DNA from: Entonaema liquescens
Lineage: Eukaryota; Ascomycota; Sordariomycetes; Xylariales; Xylariaceae
Direction of reading: 5' to 3'
Assembly (NCBI GenBank): GCA_902805475.1
Contig: CADCSX010000007.1
Coordinates: 62,001 to 126,000, forward strand
DNA: 64,000 bases
Below the pieces are notes generated by a model. It ran no database searches, had not been told where the DNA came from, and saw nothing but the letters and a program-made list of their open reading frames with translations. Positions 49,501 to 61,707 of this stretch are shown piece by piece. Numbering within the stretch: position 1 is the stretch's first letter; every line of letters begins with the position of its first letter. The position numbers and the translations under genes are program-made.

Positions 49501-51771
49501 AAAATATTTATTTATTTTTAAAATTATATATTTAAAGTAATAATTTATATTTTAAATAAAAAAAATATTATATTTATAAAAAATTATAAAATAAATTTAA
49601 ATATTTAAAAATTATTAAATTATAATAGTTAAAAAATTAAATATTAAAAGTATTAAAATTATTTTTTTAAAATATGTTAAATAATATAATTTTATAATAT
49701 AATTAATTAAAAACAAAAGTTTTTTATAATATTATATATTATTTTTTATAAATATATTAAAAATAATAATATAATTTTAAATTTAAAAAATGTTATAAAA
49801 TTATTATTAAATTATATATAAAAACGTTTTTAATATAAGAAAATTATAAAAATGTTAAAAATAAATATAAAAAATAAAAATAATAATATTATTAATAAAA
49901 ATATAATAAATAATAAATTAAATTAAATAAAATATAAATATGGGAAATTTAAAAAATTTATATTTAAATTATATATTTATAAAATATTAAATGAAATAAA
50001 TAATTTTTTTACGATGGTTTTTAATTAAAAAAATATATTAAATAATAATAATATAAAAATTATTATTTATTTTAATATATAAATTATAAATAATTTATTA
50101 TAAAATTTAAAATTAATATAAGTAAATAATTTAAATTAAAAATATTTAATTTATTTTATATATATAAATAAATTATTTTAAATTAATGCGAATAAATTTA
50201 CGTTAAAAAAATAATAGTAAAAAATAAATAAAAATAATAATTTAAAATTATTTTTATAAAAATATAAGAAATTTTTAAATAAAATATATTTAAAGTTATT
50301 TAATTAAAAAATTTTTTTTATAATTATTAAATAAATTTTAAATAAATATTAAAAAAAAAATTTTATTAATAAAATTTTTAAATAAATTTAAAATATATAT
50401 TTATATTTAAAAATTTACGTAATAAAAAAATATTAATTATAATAAAATAATAATTATAATAATTAAAATTACTTTATAATATATTTTAATAATATTAATT
50501 ATTAATTTAAAATTTTATATATTATAAATTAATTTTATAATTATTTATTTTAATAAAGATTTGTAAAAAAATATTTTTATATTTTTTTTTTATTATTAAA
50601 AAAATATTTTAATAAATATTTAAAAAAAAATTATATAAATATTTTAAAAAAGTAATTATTTAATTAATAAATTTATTATATAAATTAAAATAATTTGGAA
50701 TTATGTAATAAAAAAATATATTATATATTTAAAAAATTAAAATATAAATTATTTATAATTAATAATATTATTTATATAAATAATAAAATAAAAAATTTAA
50801 TTTAATAATTTTATAAAAATGTATTTATTATAAATTTTAAAAATGCTAATTAATATTTTAAAATATAAATTATGTAATTATTATTTATTAAATATATGTG
50901 TTTTAATTAATAATAATATATTAAAAAAGTTTTATAATTTATAATATTTAATAAAAGTAAATTAATTTTAATTTTATTTAATTTAAAAAAGTAAAAAAAT
51001 TTATTATTAAAAAACTTTAATAAATAATAAATTAATATTATTAAAATATTTAAATACGTTTTATTTATTAATAAAATTAATTTTTTTATATATATTATAA
51101 AATTTAATATTAATTTTGTAATATTTATATAAGTTTATTTTATAAGTAATTTTTTTTTAAAATATTTTATAAAAATTAAAAAAACGATAAAATATTTAAA
51201 AAATTTAACGAAAAAATATATATAATATTAAACGTTTAATAAAAATTATTTATATTATGTTTATAATAAGTTAAAATTATATAACGTAATTAATAATAAT
51301 TACGTTTTAAATTTAATTATTAATAAATTTATAATTAAATATATATTTTTTTTAATTAATATATTTATATTATAATTATTTAAATTATAATTAATTATTA
51401 TAAAAAATTTAAAAAAAATTAAATATATTACGTTAATTTTAATGGTAATAAATGTAATGTAAATATGTAATTTTTTAAAAAAGTTAAAATTTATATTTTT
51501 AAAATTAATTATATTATTATATAATAATATTATAACGATTATATAAATAAAAAAAACGGTCATAAATTATTAAAAAAATATATATAAAAAAAAATTATTA
51601 TTATATAAAGTAAAAAATTAAAAACGGTTATATTATAATAAAAAAATTAATAATAAAAAAAATTTAATAAATAATTTTATAAAATTATTAAATAAAAAAA
51701 ATATTATAAATTTATACGGTTATTAAAAATAAAAAATTAAAAATAACTTTACGATTTTAATTAAAAAAATG

Positions 51772-51941
51772 TATAAAAATGTAATTATTTATAAATTTTA
51801 TAAAAAAAATTTTATATATATTTTAAAATTAATTTAATTTTATATTAATATATAAATTATTATATTATTATAAAAATCTTTATAATTTATATTATATAAT
51901 TTAATTTTATAATTAATTAATATAATGATTAAATTCTTTTA
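51772..51941. repeat. Right terminal direct repeat of first A+T block
   Basis: This is the partner of 46381-46550, same orientation and same length. Similarity ends at 51941, after which normal-composition DNA resumes within about 20 bases. That position marks the right end of the element. Confidence 0.8.
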
Positions 51942-51945
51942 ATAA

Positions 51946-52752
51946 TTTTAAAATCTTGATTGATTTTATATGTAAAGCGAATATTTATAATAATTATTAA
52001 AACGAGAAGAAAATTTCCATGAGACGTTCATTGAATGTTCCTTTGTGGTACTAGATTGATGAATCATTGGCTCGATATCAATCTAATTCTTGGGTTGCTA
52101 TTACGATTGATCTTTACCACGTGGATTATGTATATTTAGAAACCATAATTGAAAGACGGCTCGAAGTTCCAATAAAGTTTCTTGTCCCGTCCTCCCTTGC
52201 TGTTCTTATTCTCATTGAGAAGTATTAAGTCCAGATGCGTACAAACCCTTACTCTCACCTACCATTTCTACGTATTCCTCTGTTTCAATCATCAATAAAA
52301 GGAAGCCTCCCCTAGACTCTTGGCCTCCCCTAATTTCTGAAAATTTGCTGAAAAGAGGCGAAGAAAGCAAACAAAATATAACGACATCGATAGGATCATA
52401 CTAACATCACACCTCGGGGAGGGACTGACAGCTTCAGCTGCCTTCCCGATCGGGCAGGTGAAGGAAGATGCCAAACTGCTTGCGGTTTAGCCCGGCAGGC
52501 TTTTGCTCAAACACCATACCCACGTGAAATGACGTGCTTCGATATATATATGCAAACTCCATTTAAGGTCCAGTAGGGCGCGTTCTAGATAATCAATAAT
52601 GCGAGCTTATGTCGTTAGTCAGGGGGGCGAAAGTGATATCGACACTTACTAACAAAGTTCGGAGTTTTGAATTATTATAGGTAATTCCTCAGAGCTGGAG
52701 CTAAGAAAGAAAGAAAGAAAGAAGGAAAGAAAGAGTTTCTGAGCGAAGTTGT
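51946..52752. other. Unmutated spacer and promoter of the permease
   Basis: Base composition returns abruptly to normal after the first A+T block. A GAAA/GAAG microsatellite lies at about 52705-52735, immediately before the permease ATG. I see no gene; the 60-codon reverse frame at 52292-52474 has no recognisable motif. Confidence 0.55.
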
Positions 52753-54408
52753 ATGATGATGGATGTCGACGCCGAAAAGAACGCCCACGCTTCGGCGACC
52801 GCGTCCCACAGCGCTGCTGAGCACGAGTATGTCGCTGAAGATAAACTAAGGCGCTCGTTATCGCCGCGCCAGGTCCAGATGATAGCTATTGGAGGCACTA
52901 TCGGGACCGGTCTATTTCTAGGTACGGGAAAGGCGTTGGCGACCGGCGGACCAGCTTCATTATTACTCAGTTATGCTATCGTCGGAGGCATCGTTTTCGT
53001 GACGATGCTGTGTCTTGGTGAAATGGCTGCTTTCGTCCCAGGTAAGATAAGCCGATGATAACCGAACTTATACACTATCAAGGAATTTATACTAACTAAC
53101 TTAACCCCTTAAAAGTGGCTGGCTCGTTTTGTTCCTTCTCGGCGCGTTATGTGGACGATGCTTGGGGGTTTGCTCTAACATGGAATTACTGGTTTAACGA
53201 TGCTGTGTCTACGGCTGCTGACTTAGTTGCTTTACAACTGGTCCTCCAGTATTGGACTGACACTTTCCCGTGGTACGCCCTTGGACTCATCATCTGGTTC
53301 TTACTCGTCTTGGCCAATATCATAAACGTTCGGGCCTATGGCGAAGTGGAATATTGGCTATGTCTTCTCAAAGTTATCACCATTGTCATTTTTATCGTCC
53401 TAAGCATCGCTGTCAATGTTGGTGGAAACACGACGCATGAGTACATTGGCGCGCGAAACTGGTATATTGGCGACGCACCCTTCGTAGGCGGTATTGGTGG
53501 ATTCGCCAGCGTCTTCGTAACCGCAGCTTTTGCCTACGGTGGCACCGAATCGATCGCCATTACCGCCGGTGAGACCAAGGACCCGGCCCGTCAGCTACCG
53601 CGTGTCGTGAAGAATGTCTTCTGGCGAATCTTGTTCTTCTACATCCTTGGTTCCTTGATGATCGGCCTTAATGTACCGTATAACTATCCCAACCTTAACT
53701 CCAAAGATACCCGCACCTCTCCTTTCACCATTGCTTTCCAGCTAGCCGGGTCCAGAGTTGCAGGGTCCTTCGTCAATGCTGTTATCCTTACGAGCGTTAT
53801 TTCAGCAGGAAACCACGCTCTTTTGCCGGATCTCGTCTGCTATACACCTTATCTGTTAATGGTCATGCGCCCAAGGTATTCGGGCGTTTAACACGGTTCC
53901 AGGTTCCTTGGGTAGCTGTTCTCTTTACTTCGGTAATTTCTGGCCTGCTTTTGGTGCCTCTTTTATCGGAGCCGGTCAGCTATGGACGTGGCTGCAGAAC
54001 CTCGTCGGCGTGTCGAACCAATTATCATGGATTAGCATTGGTATCGCCTCGCTACGCTTCCGCGCCGGCTTAAAAGCGCAGGGCAAGGAACATCTCCTAC
54101 CATTTAAGAACTGGACATACCCGGCAGGGCCAATTATCGCCATAATACTGAACAGCTTTCTTGTTCTTATTCAGGGATGGAGTTGCTTCAGCCCGAAATT
54201 TAACGCCGTCGACTTTGTCAGTTACTACATCGAGCTGCCACTGTTTGCGGCAATGTTCCTCGCGTGGAAGTTAATTAAGAAGACGAAGTTTAAGAGCGCG
54301 AGCGAAATGGATTTGGTTACTGATGTATACACGAAGGATGACATTGAGCCGGAGGAGGAAGGATGGGCCGGAAGGGCAAAGAGAATCGGGGGCTGGTTTT
54401 GTTTTTAA
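52753..54408 (+). CDS. Amino-acid permease (APC family) with two frameshifts, possible pseudogene
   Basis: This is a plasma-membrane amino-acid/proton symporter of the fungal YAT/APC family. The ATG at 52753 begins an acidic tail; TM1 carries the family signature MIAIGGTIGTGLFLGTGKAL. A 74-nt intron (53042-53115) joins AAFVP to VAGSFCSFSARYVDDAWGFA. Further motifs: WNYWFNDAVS, GTESIAITAGETKDPARQLP, FFYILGSLMIGLNVPYN, VNAVILTSVISAGNHAL. The frame then breaks. A T-run of four at 53821-53824 seems one base short, and a second T-run of four at 53949-53952 again one base short. Between them the shifted frame still reads typical permease (HAPKVFGRLTRFQVPWVAVL), and after the second break GASFIGAGQLWTWLQNLVG to the stop at 54408. 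Without correction translation stops at 53889. About 528 residues if intact. No RIP-type decay is visible inside it although both flanks are saturated. Confidence 0.85.
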
Positions 54409-54817
54409 TCTTGTCAACTACCAGATTTTGTTATTATGTAGTTTATACCGTTTCAATATACCCGCCCGTATTCGTTTCTTGTATATTTTGATATTTTCTA
54501 TTTGAGGTGAAAGTTGACGTTGGATTGCTATGAATAAATCTTTTTTTTTTCCCTTCCAACCAACTTGAGACGACTTTCAGGTACGTAACATGGTGTGGTT
54601 ACCCAACTTTCGTCGTACGAACACTGCATCTCATTGTAATACAAAGTGATTATACATATTATACATCGTTAACTATTAACGGGTAGACGTCTTACCAATG
54701 GAAGTAATATTATTATCAATTTCAAGTAAGTTCGACAAGGATTCGGGTCATATGTTAGCGTAAAGAATTCCGAAGCCAAAGCTTGTTAGAATATGTGTGG
54801 CTGGTAAATTAAAGGGC
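54409..54817. other. Spacer between permease and second A+T block
   Basis: This is the 3' region of the permease, of normal composition except for a T-rich run (54540-54551). I see no gene. It ends where the second element begins, near 54818. Confidence 0.6.
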
Positions 54818-54820
54818 TGA

Positions 54821-54938
54821 TTATACGCTTTATACTTATGGCTTTTATATATTATACATACTTTATTTATATATTTAATAAAATAATTAATTAATATAAT
54901 TAATTTATATTTTATAACTTACATTTATTTTTAATAAA
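54821..54938. repeat. Left LTR of second element (more mutated copy)
   Basis: This stretch aligns without gaps to 61469-61586. Nearly all differences read as C-to-T or G-to-A change in this copy or the other: TATACTTATGG here against CACCCGTGG there, and ATTTATTTTTAATAAA against ATCTATTTTCAATAAA. This copy has lost more C. Confidence 0.82.
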
Positions 54939-57900
54939 TTATAAATATAATTAAATTTAATTTTATTATTTAATATATTATTTATTAAAAACGTAATTAA
55001 TTTAAATTATTATAATATTTATTATATATTAAATAAAAAATGAAAAAATTTTAAAAAATTTAAAAGGAAAATTTGTAAAAATGATACATTAAAAGGAAAT
55101 ATTAAAATTAAAATTATAATAGTAAAAAATTTATTATTTTTTTATAAAAATTTTTAACATTAAACATTAATTTAATTTTTATAAAATTATTATTATATTA
55201 AAATATATATTAATTAATAATAATGTTAAAATTTACTTTATTTTAATAAATATAAATTATAAATATATTAAAATTTTTTAAATTAAAATAATAATTTTAA
55301 TAATATAAAAAATTATTATATAAAATATTAATATTATTTAAATAATAAATTTTAATTAAATATTATAATAAATAAAAAATTAATAAATAATAATTAAATA
55401 TAATTTAAAAAAAAAACCATTATAAAAAATACTATATTTTAAATATTTAAATAAATAAAATTTCTTATATTTAATATAAAAATTTAAATAATTATTAATT
55501 AAAAATTTTTTAAAAAAATTTTACTTTAAAAACTTTAATTTTATACTTATAATAATATTATTAAAATTATATTTATTAAATATAAATAACATATTTTTTA
55601 TATTTTTTTTAATTAACTTAAATATTAATTATTTTATATAATTTATTATAAAAATTTATTATATTTTCCAAAATATTTATTTTAAAGTTTTTTTAAAAAA
55701 AAATATATTATTTATTTTTAAAAAATGTTAATTTAAGATTTAAAGTTTTTTAATTAAAGTTTAAATAAATATTTTAAAATAATATTAATTTTAATTATAA
55801 AATTAATTAATTATATTTTAAAAAATTATTTTATAATTAAATAGTTTTATTAATTAAAATTTATAAAGTTTTTTATATTATTTAATAATTTCTTTTAATA
55901 TTTTTTTAATAATTATAAAAATGAAAAAAAGTAATATAATTTTAAATAATATTATTTATTTAAATTTAATAAATAAATGGTTAATATTTAAAAAAAAAAT
56001 ATTTAATTATTTAATAATATAAAAATATAAAAAAATGTTTTTAAACGGGATTAATAAAATAATTTTTATAAATGTAAAAAATAATAAAAATATTATAATG
56101 GTTAAATTTTATAAAAAAATTAAAGTTTAATAAAACAAATAAAATAAAGTTTATAAATATATTTGTTATTGTTTAAAAGAAAATTTTAAAAATATAATAA
56201 CGGGGAAAATTATAATAATTAATTTTTAAAAAATCTTTAAAAAAAAATATAAATTATAAAATAATATTATATTTTAAAATTTAATGTTTAAATGGGATAT
56301 TATTTTATTAATTATTAAAAAAACCGTTATAATGTTATTATTAAAATTAAAATAATTATAATTGGATTTTAAAAAATTAAATGAAATTTATATAATTAAT
56401 AAATTATATTTAATTAATAAATTTTTTAAAATTTTAAATTTTAATTATAATATTTTTTTTATAACGTTTTTTTAAAATCATAATATTATATTTATACGAA
56501 ATAATAATAATTTAATTATTAAAATTACAATTATTATAAATAATATTATTAAATTAATTTAATAAAAAAAATAAATTCAAAAAATTAAAAATAAAAATAA
56601 TAAATATGTTTTAATTAATTATTTTAATAAATTAAATATTAAACGTAAAAAAGCTTTTACACGTATTTATTACGTAACGGCCGGACGATGATTAATTAAT
56701 CATAAAGTAATTAATTATTTTTAAAAATATTTTAAAAAATGGCTTAAAAATTAACGAAATAAGTTTAAAAATAAAAATAAAAAACTTAAATATAATAAAA
56801 ATAATATTATAATTATTACATTAATTTATAAAAATCGAGTTAAATTGTTAATATTTATTATTATAATAATGTTTATGACGTTTAAAAAATTATTTAATAC
56901 TTTAATAATTAACTTTTTAAAATTTAATATTTTATTAAAAATGTTTTAAAAACATTTATTTAATAAATTATAATTTAATATATTAAATGGTAAAATACGA
57001 AATAATTAAATATAAAGTAATTAATTATAAAATAAATTATTAAAATTAATAATTTTTATAATTAATCCCGTATTTAATTACATATTAATAAATTTATTTA
57101 TAAAAGAAATATTAATAACATTAAAATTTATAATTATAATAAAATTAAAAATTAAAAAATTAATTATTAAATTATAAAAAATAATAATACTTAATAATAA
57201 TTGTAATTAAATTAATTATTATGATAAAATATTATTTATTAATTTACGTTTATATAAAAAACTTTATATATATAATATTAATAATAAAGTTATTATATTA
57301 AAATTATAAAATATTACCGCGTTTTAAATTATTATAAAAAAATAATTTAAAAAAATTAAATTATAAATATTATTTATTACTTTAATTTAATTTATAATTT
57401 TATTTTAATATTTTAATTTATTTATAAAAAAGTAAAATTTTTATTTTAATAAAATTTAATTTATAATATTAAAAATAAAAAAGTATTTTTAATTATAATT
57501 AAAATAAATAACTTATATATAATTAATTAAAAAGATAATTATTTTAATATAATAAGTTTTAATATGGTATTTTATTTTTACTTTATATTAAATTTATTAT
57601 TAAAAATATAATATAAATAATTAAATTATTTAAATAATTAAAATTTAAAAAAATTTATAAATATATTTACAAATATTAATTTTTTAAAAAAATATTATTT
57701 TTATAAAATTTATATAAAAGATAAAATGATTAAAAAATCTTATATAAAAATATTAAAAAAAATATTTATAATTTAAAATTATTATATATTAATAAAACGG
57801 GTATGTTATTAAATATATAAAATATTAATAATTATAAAAAATGGTTAATAATAATATATAATTATTTATATATAAATTAAATTATATTAATTAAAAATTT

Positions 57901-60900
57901 TAAAAATTAATTATTAATATTTAAGAACTTTTTAAAATAATAAAAAGAATTTAAATAACATTATTACATTATTATTTTAAATATTTTAAATTTATATATT
58001 AATTATAAATTTAAATAATATTACCGTTAAAAAAATATTACGATTTATTATACAACCATTAAATAACATTAATTAAAAAATATTATTAAAAATATTATTA
58101 AAAAATTAAAAAATAAAATTTAAACGATATTAATATAAATTAAAAATAATAAAATATTAAATAAATATTAACTTATAATAGTTTAAATAATAATATATTT
58201 AATAAATAAATTTTTTTATAATATATTAAATAAGATTTTTTATAAAACTTAATATAATAATATATTAAATTTAACATATTTAATTATTATAAATGTTGAT
58301 AATTATTATTTAAAAAATTAAAAAATTAATATATTTTATATTAAAATTATTAATTATAAAATGTTAAAATGTGAAAATAATAATTTATAAATTTATAAAG
58401 TTTTATTAATAAATAAAAATAAAATAATTATTATAAATAATATTATATTTAAAAAAAATTATTTTTATATATTTATTAAAAAATTTTTAACATTAAATAA
58501 ATACGTAAAATTCGAGTTTTTATTATTATTTTTATTATAAAACTATTTAAAATTAATAAAACTTACTTAAAATTTATTTAAAATTTATTTTATAAATAAT
58601 AACTTTATTTAAATATTAAATTATAAAAACTTATAACGTTTAAAATTTAATATTTAATTTATTATAAAAAATTAATATAATATTAAATTTTAAAATAAAT
58701 TAAATAATAATAAATTATTTTAAATAAAATTAAAAATATTAATATAAAATCCGGAATTTAAATTATATACTAGTAATTTATCCCGTAAAATATTTAAATA
58801 CGATTTTAAATAATAAATAAATATAATATTATTATATAAATATTAATTTAAATTTAACATAAGTTTTAAATATATTATTTATTTAATTAATATTATAATA
58901 ATAACATTTGAATTTAAATTTAAATTTTATAAAAATATTAAACGTAATTTTAAATAACACGAATAACGTAAAATTATAAACATTAAATATTAATTATTAA
59001 TAAATAATTAAATATAAATATTATATAAATTTTTTATAAAACATAAACCATTATTTAAAAAATAATTTTATAAAATAAAATAAAATTTTAATAACAAAAT
59101 TATTTAATATAAAATTAAATAAATAATAAAAAAATTTAAATAAATAAAAAGTTTTAATTATATTAATATTTTTACATTAATAATTAAATTTATAAATTAT
59201 AAAACTTTATTCGTAATAATTACAACTTTAAATTTAAAAATAAAATAAATAGATATTATTATTATTTTTTTATATAAAAATATTAAAAAAAATATTTATA
59301 TTAAATAATTTTTTAAATTTAATAATAGAATTAGTAAATATTATAAATTTAATAAAACTTTATATAATTTAAAATAAATTTTTAAAATATAATATTAAAT
59401 TTTAATATAAAGATATTTGTTAAAAATTACATTTATATTATAATTTATATAAATAACTTATTTATTATAAATTCTTTTAAAATTAAAATTAACAAAATTA
59501 AAATAAAGTTTATTAAAAAGTTTAAAATGATAAATTTAAGATTATATTTATATTATTTAAAAATAATTATTAAAAAAAACTATTTTAATAAAATTATTAA
59601 ATTTAATTAAAAAATATATTTAAAAAAAATTATTAAAAATTTAAAATAATAAAAATTTAACTTTATTAATATATTTATAAATGTTTTAAAAGTTTTTAAA
59701 CTTTTAAATAATTATATAATAACTACCATTAATTTAAAATAATATATATAAATTATAAAATATTTAATATATATTATAATAAATATATATTTTAATATAA
59801 TATATATAATATTATATTTAAATTAATATATAAAAAATTTTATTATAATATATATTATAATAATTAAAAAAATTTTAAAATATTTAAAAAACATTTTAAA
59901 TTATAAATTTATTTTTTAAAATAATTTAAAAGATTTTATAAAATAAATAAACATTAATTATATAAAATATACATAATTAAAAAAATTAATTTTAAAATAT
60001 ATTTTTAATATTAAAAATAATATTATTAATTAATTATTAAAAAAAATAACTTATAATAATTATATTTATTTATAAATTTAAATTTAAAAATATAATAAAT
60101 ATTATAAAAAAAATAATTTAATTATGTTATTTATTAAAAAAATTAATAATTATAAAAAACGATATTAACATTATAATAATTTACGAAAATAATTAAAAAA
60201 CCTTAACATTTATTAAAAATTCCCAATTTTACACTCGTATAAAACATATAAAAATTAACATTTATTTTACTTGTAAAAAATAATAAACTAGCAAAATTAA
60301 TTTTATATATATTTTTATAACGTAATAAATAATAAATAAATTTATTAAACTTTTATTTAAAAATACGTTTATTAAATTTAAAAAAATAATAAAATTTTAA
60401 TTATAAAATAAATAAAAAATTACAAATATAATAAATATTTTATAATTTATAAAAATTAAATTATGGTAATTATAAAATATAATTATAAAATATTAATTAT
60501 AAATAATAAATTTAAATTAAAATTTACTTTTAAAACGGTTAAAAACATTTTATATATATTATTAAAAACTTTAATATTTAAAAAATATATAATTAAATAT
60601 ATTTTCAAAATTATTAAATAATTATATTAAATATATTTAAATAATATATTATAAAATAATTAATATAAAATATAATTATTTATAAATATTTTATAAAAAT
60701 AATTTTTAATATTTAAAATAATTTAACAAAATAATAATAAAAATTAATATATTTTAAAACCTTTTTATAAAATAAAAATTAAACATTATAACTTTTTTAA
60801 AATTAAAATTTAATTTAATAAATTATTTAAAAAATTTTAAAAATATATTATTTTATTTTTTAATTTATTTTAAATTTTTTAATTATTATACATGTAATTA

Positions 60901-61468
60901 AAACTTAAATAATATATTTTAAAACTTTAAATAATAAAATATTTAAATATTTATAATATATATGAATTTTATAAAATAATTAATTATATATTTATTAATA
61001 AATTATATTTTTTTATAATAATTTAAATTAAATAAATTAAATAAAATATATATTTAATTTATTATTTTAAAACTTATTTAATAATTTTATAAAAAAAATA
61101 TTTAATAAAATTTATTAAAAAAATATATTATAAAATAAATAATAATTATTTATAAAATATTTACGAAATAAAAAACGGATAAATAAAATTAAAATATAAT
61201 ATAATATTAATATATTAAATAATAAAAAAAATTTTTATTTTAATTTATTATTAAATAAAATTAAAAAATAAATTATATTTAAAAATTTATTTTATAAAAT
61301 TTTTAATAATTTTTATTTTAAATAATATATATAATTTAAACTTTAAATATAAAATTATATATAAATATAATTATTATAAAATATTTATAAAATATTTTAA
61401 AATAAATTATAAATTTAATTTAAATAAAAATATTAAAATATATATAATTAATAAATTAAAAAAATTAA

Positions 61469-61586
61469 TTATACACTTTACACCCGTGGCTTTTATATAT
61501 TATATATATCCTACTTATATACTTAATAAGATAATTAATTAATATAATTAATTTATACCTCATAACTTACATCTATTTTCAATAAA
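61469..61586. repeat. Right LTR of second element (less mutated copy)
   Basis: This is the partner of 54821-54938. It keeps several non-CpG cytosines (CACCCGTGGC, ATCCTACTTA, ACCTCATAAC) that are T in the left copy. It ends about 120 bases before the start codon of the EamA transporter, so it lies within the probable promoter of that gene. Confidence 0.82.
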
Positions 61587-61707
61587 GCCGAAGCCGAGAC
61601 CGGGGAAACAAATTCAAACCCGCCACTAATTCAAAGACTTTACTAACATATAGAATAGCTCACTTCTCTTCAAAATATTTTTATATTTCATTTTACGACT
61701 AAACACA

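Larger units (their letters stand above)
46310..51945. mobile_element. RIP-saturated LTR retrotransposon remnant (first block)
   Basis: About 5.6 kb of nearly pure A+T. No coding frame survives. A direct repeat of about 170 bp sits at both ends (46381-46550 and 51772-51941), so I read the block as an LTR element with short LTRs. On the top strand almost every surviving C is in CpG (ACG, TCG, CCG), while G also survives in AAG, ATG and AGT. This is the result expected if C-to-T change was close to complete on this strand, with CpG spared, and less complete on the other. The exact left edge and a target-site duplication could not be set by eye. Element family unknown. Confidence 0.75.
54818..61586. 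mobile_element. RIP-saturated LTR retrotransposon remnant (second block)
   Basis: About 6.8 kb of almost pure A+T bounded by a 118-bp direct repeat (54821-54938 and 61469-61586), different in sequence from the repeats of the first block. This suggests a second, unrelated LTR element. The left LTR may begin TGATTATAC at 54818, the right one TAATTATAC at 61466, which would fit a TG start lost by G-to-A change. No open frame survives. Residual bases are polarised: G predominates among survivors in much of 55.0-56.9 kb, C predominates from roughly 57.9 kb to the end. No target-site duplication was evident. Family unknown. Confidence 0.75.

Noticed and set aside
51300..51563. An 87-codon Ile/Asn/Lys-rich reverse frame in the A+T block, mitochondrial-like in appearance.
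   Set aside because: It is a product of extreme A+T content; the direct repeats and flanking nuclear genes point to a RIP-mutated element, not a mitochondrial insertion.
46310..61586. A+T blocks as a centromere or mitochondrial DNA insertion.
   Set aside because: Each block has its own terminal direct repeats and sharp edges, with intact nuclear genes between and beside them. Mutated LTR elements explain this better, though a role in local heterochromatin remains possible.
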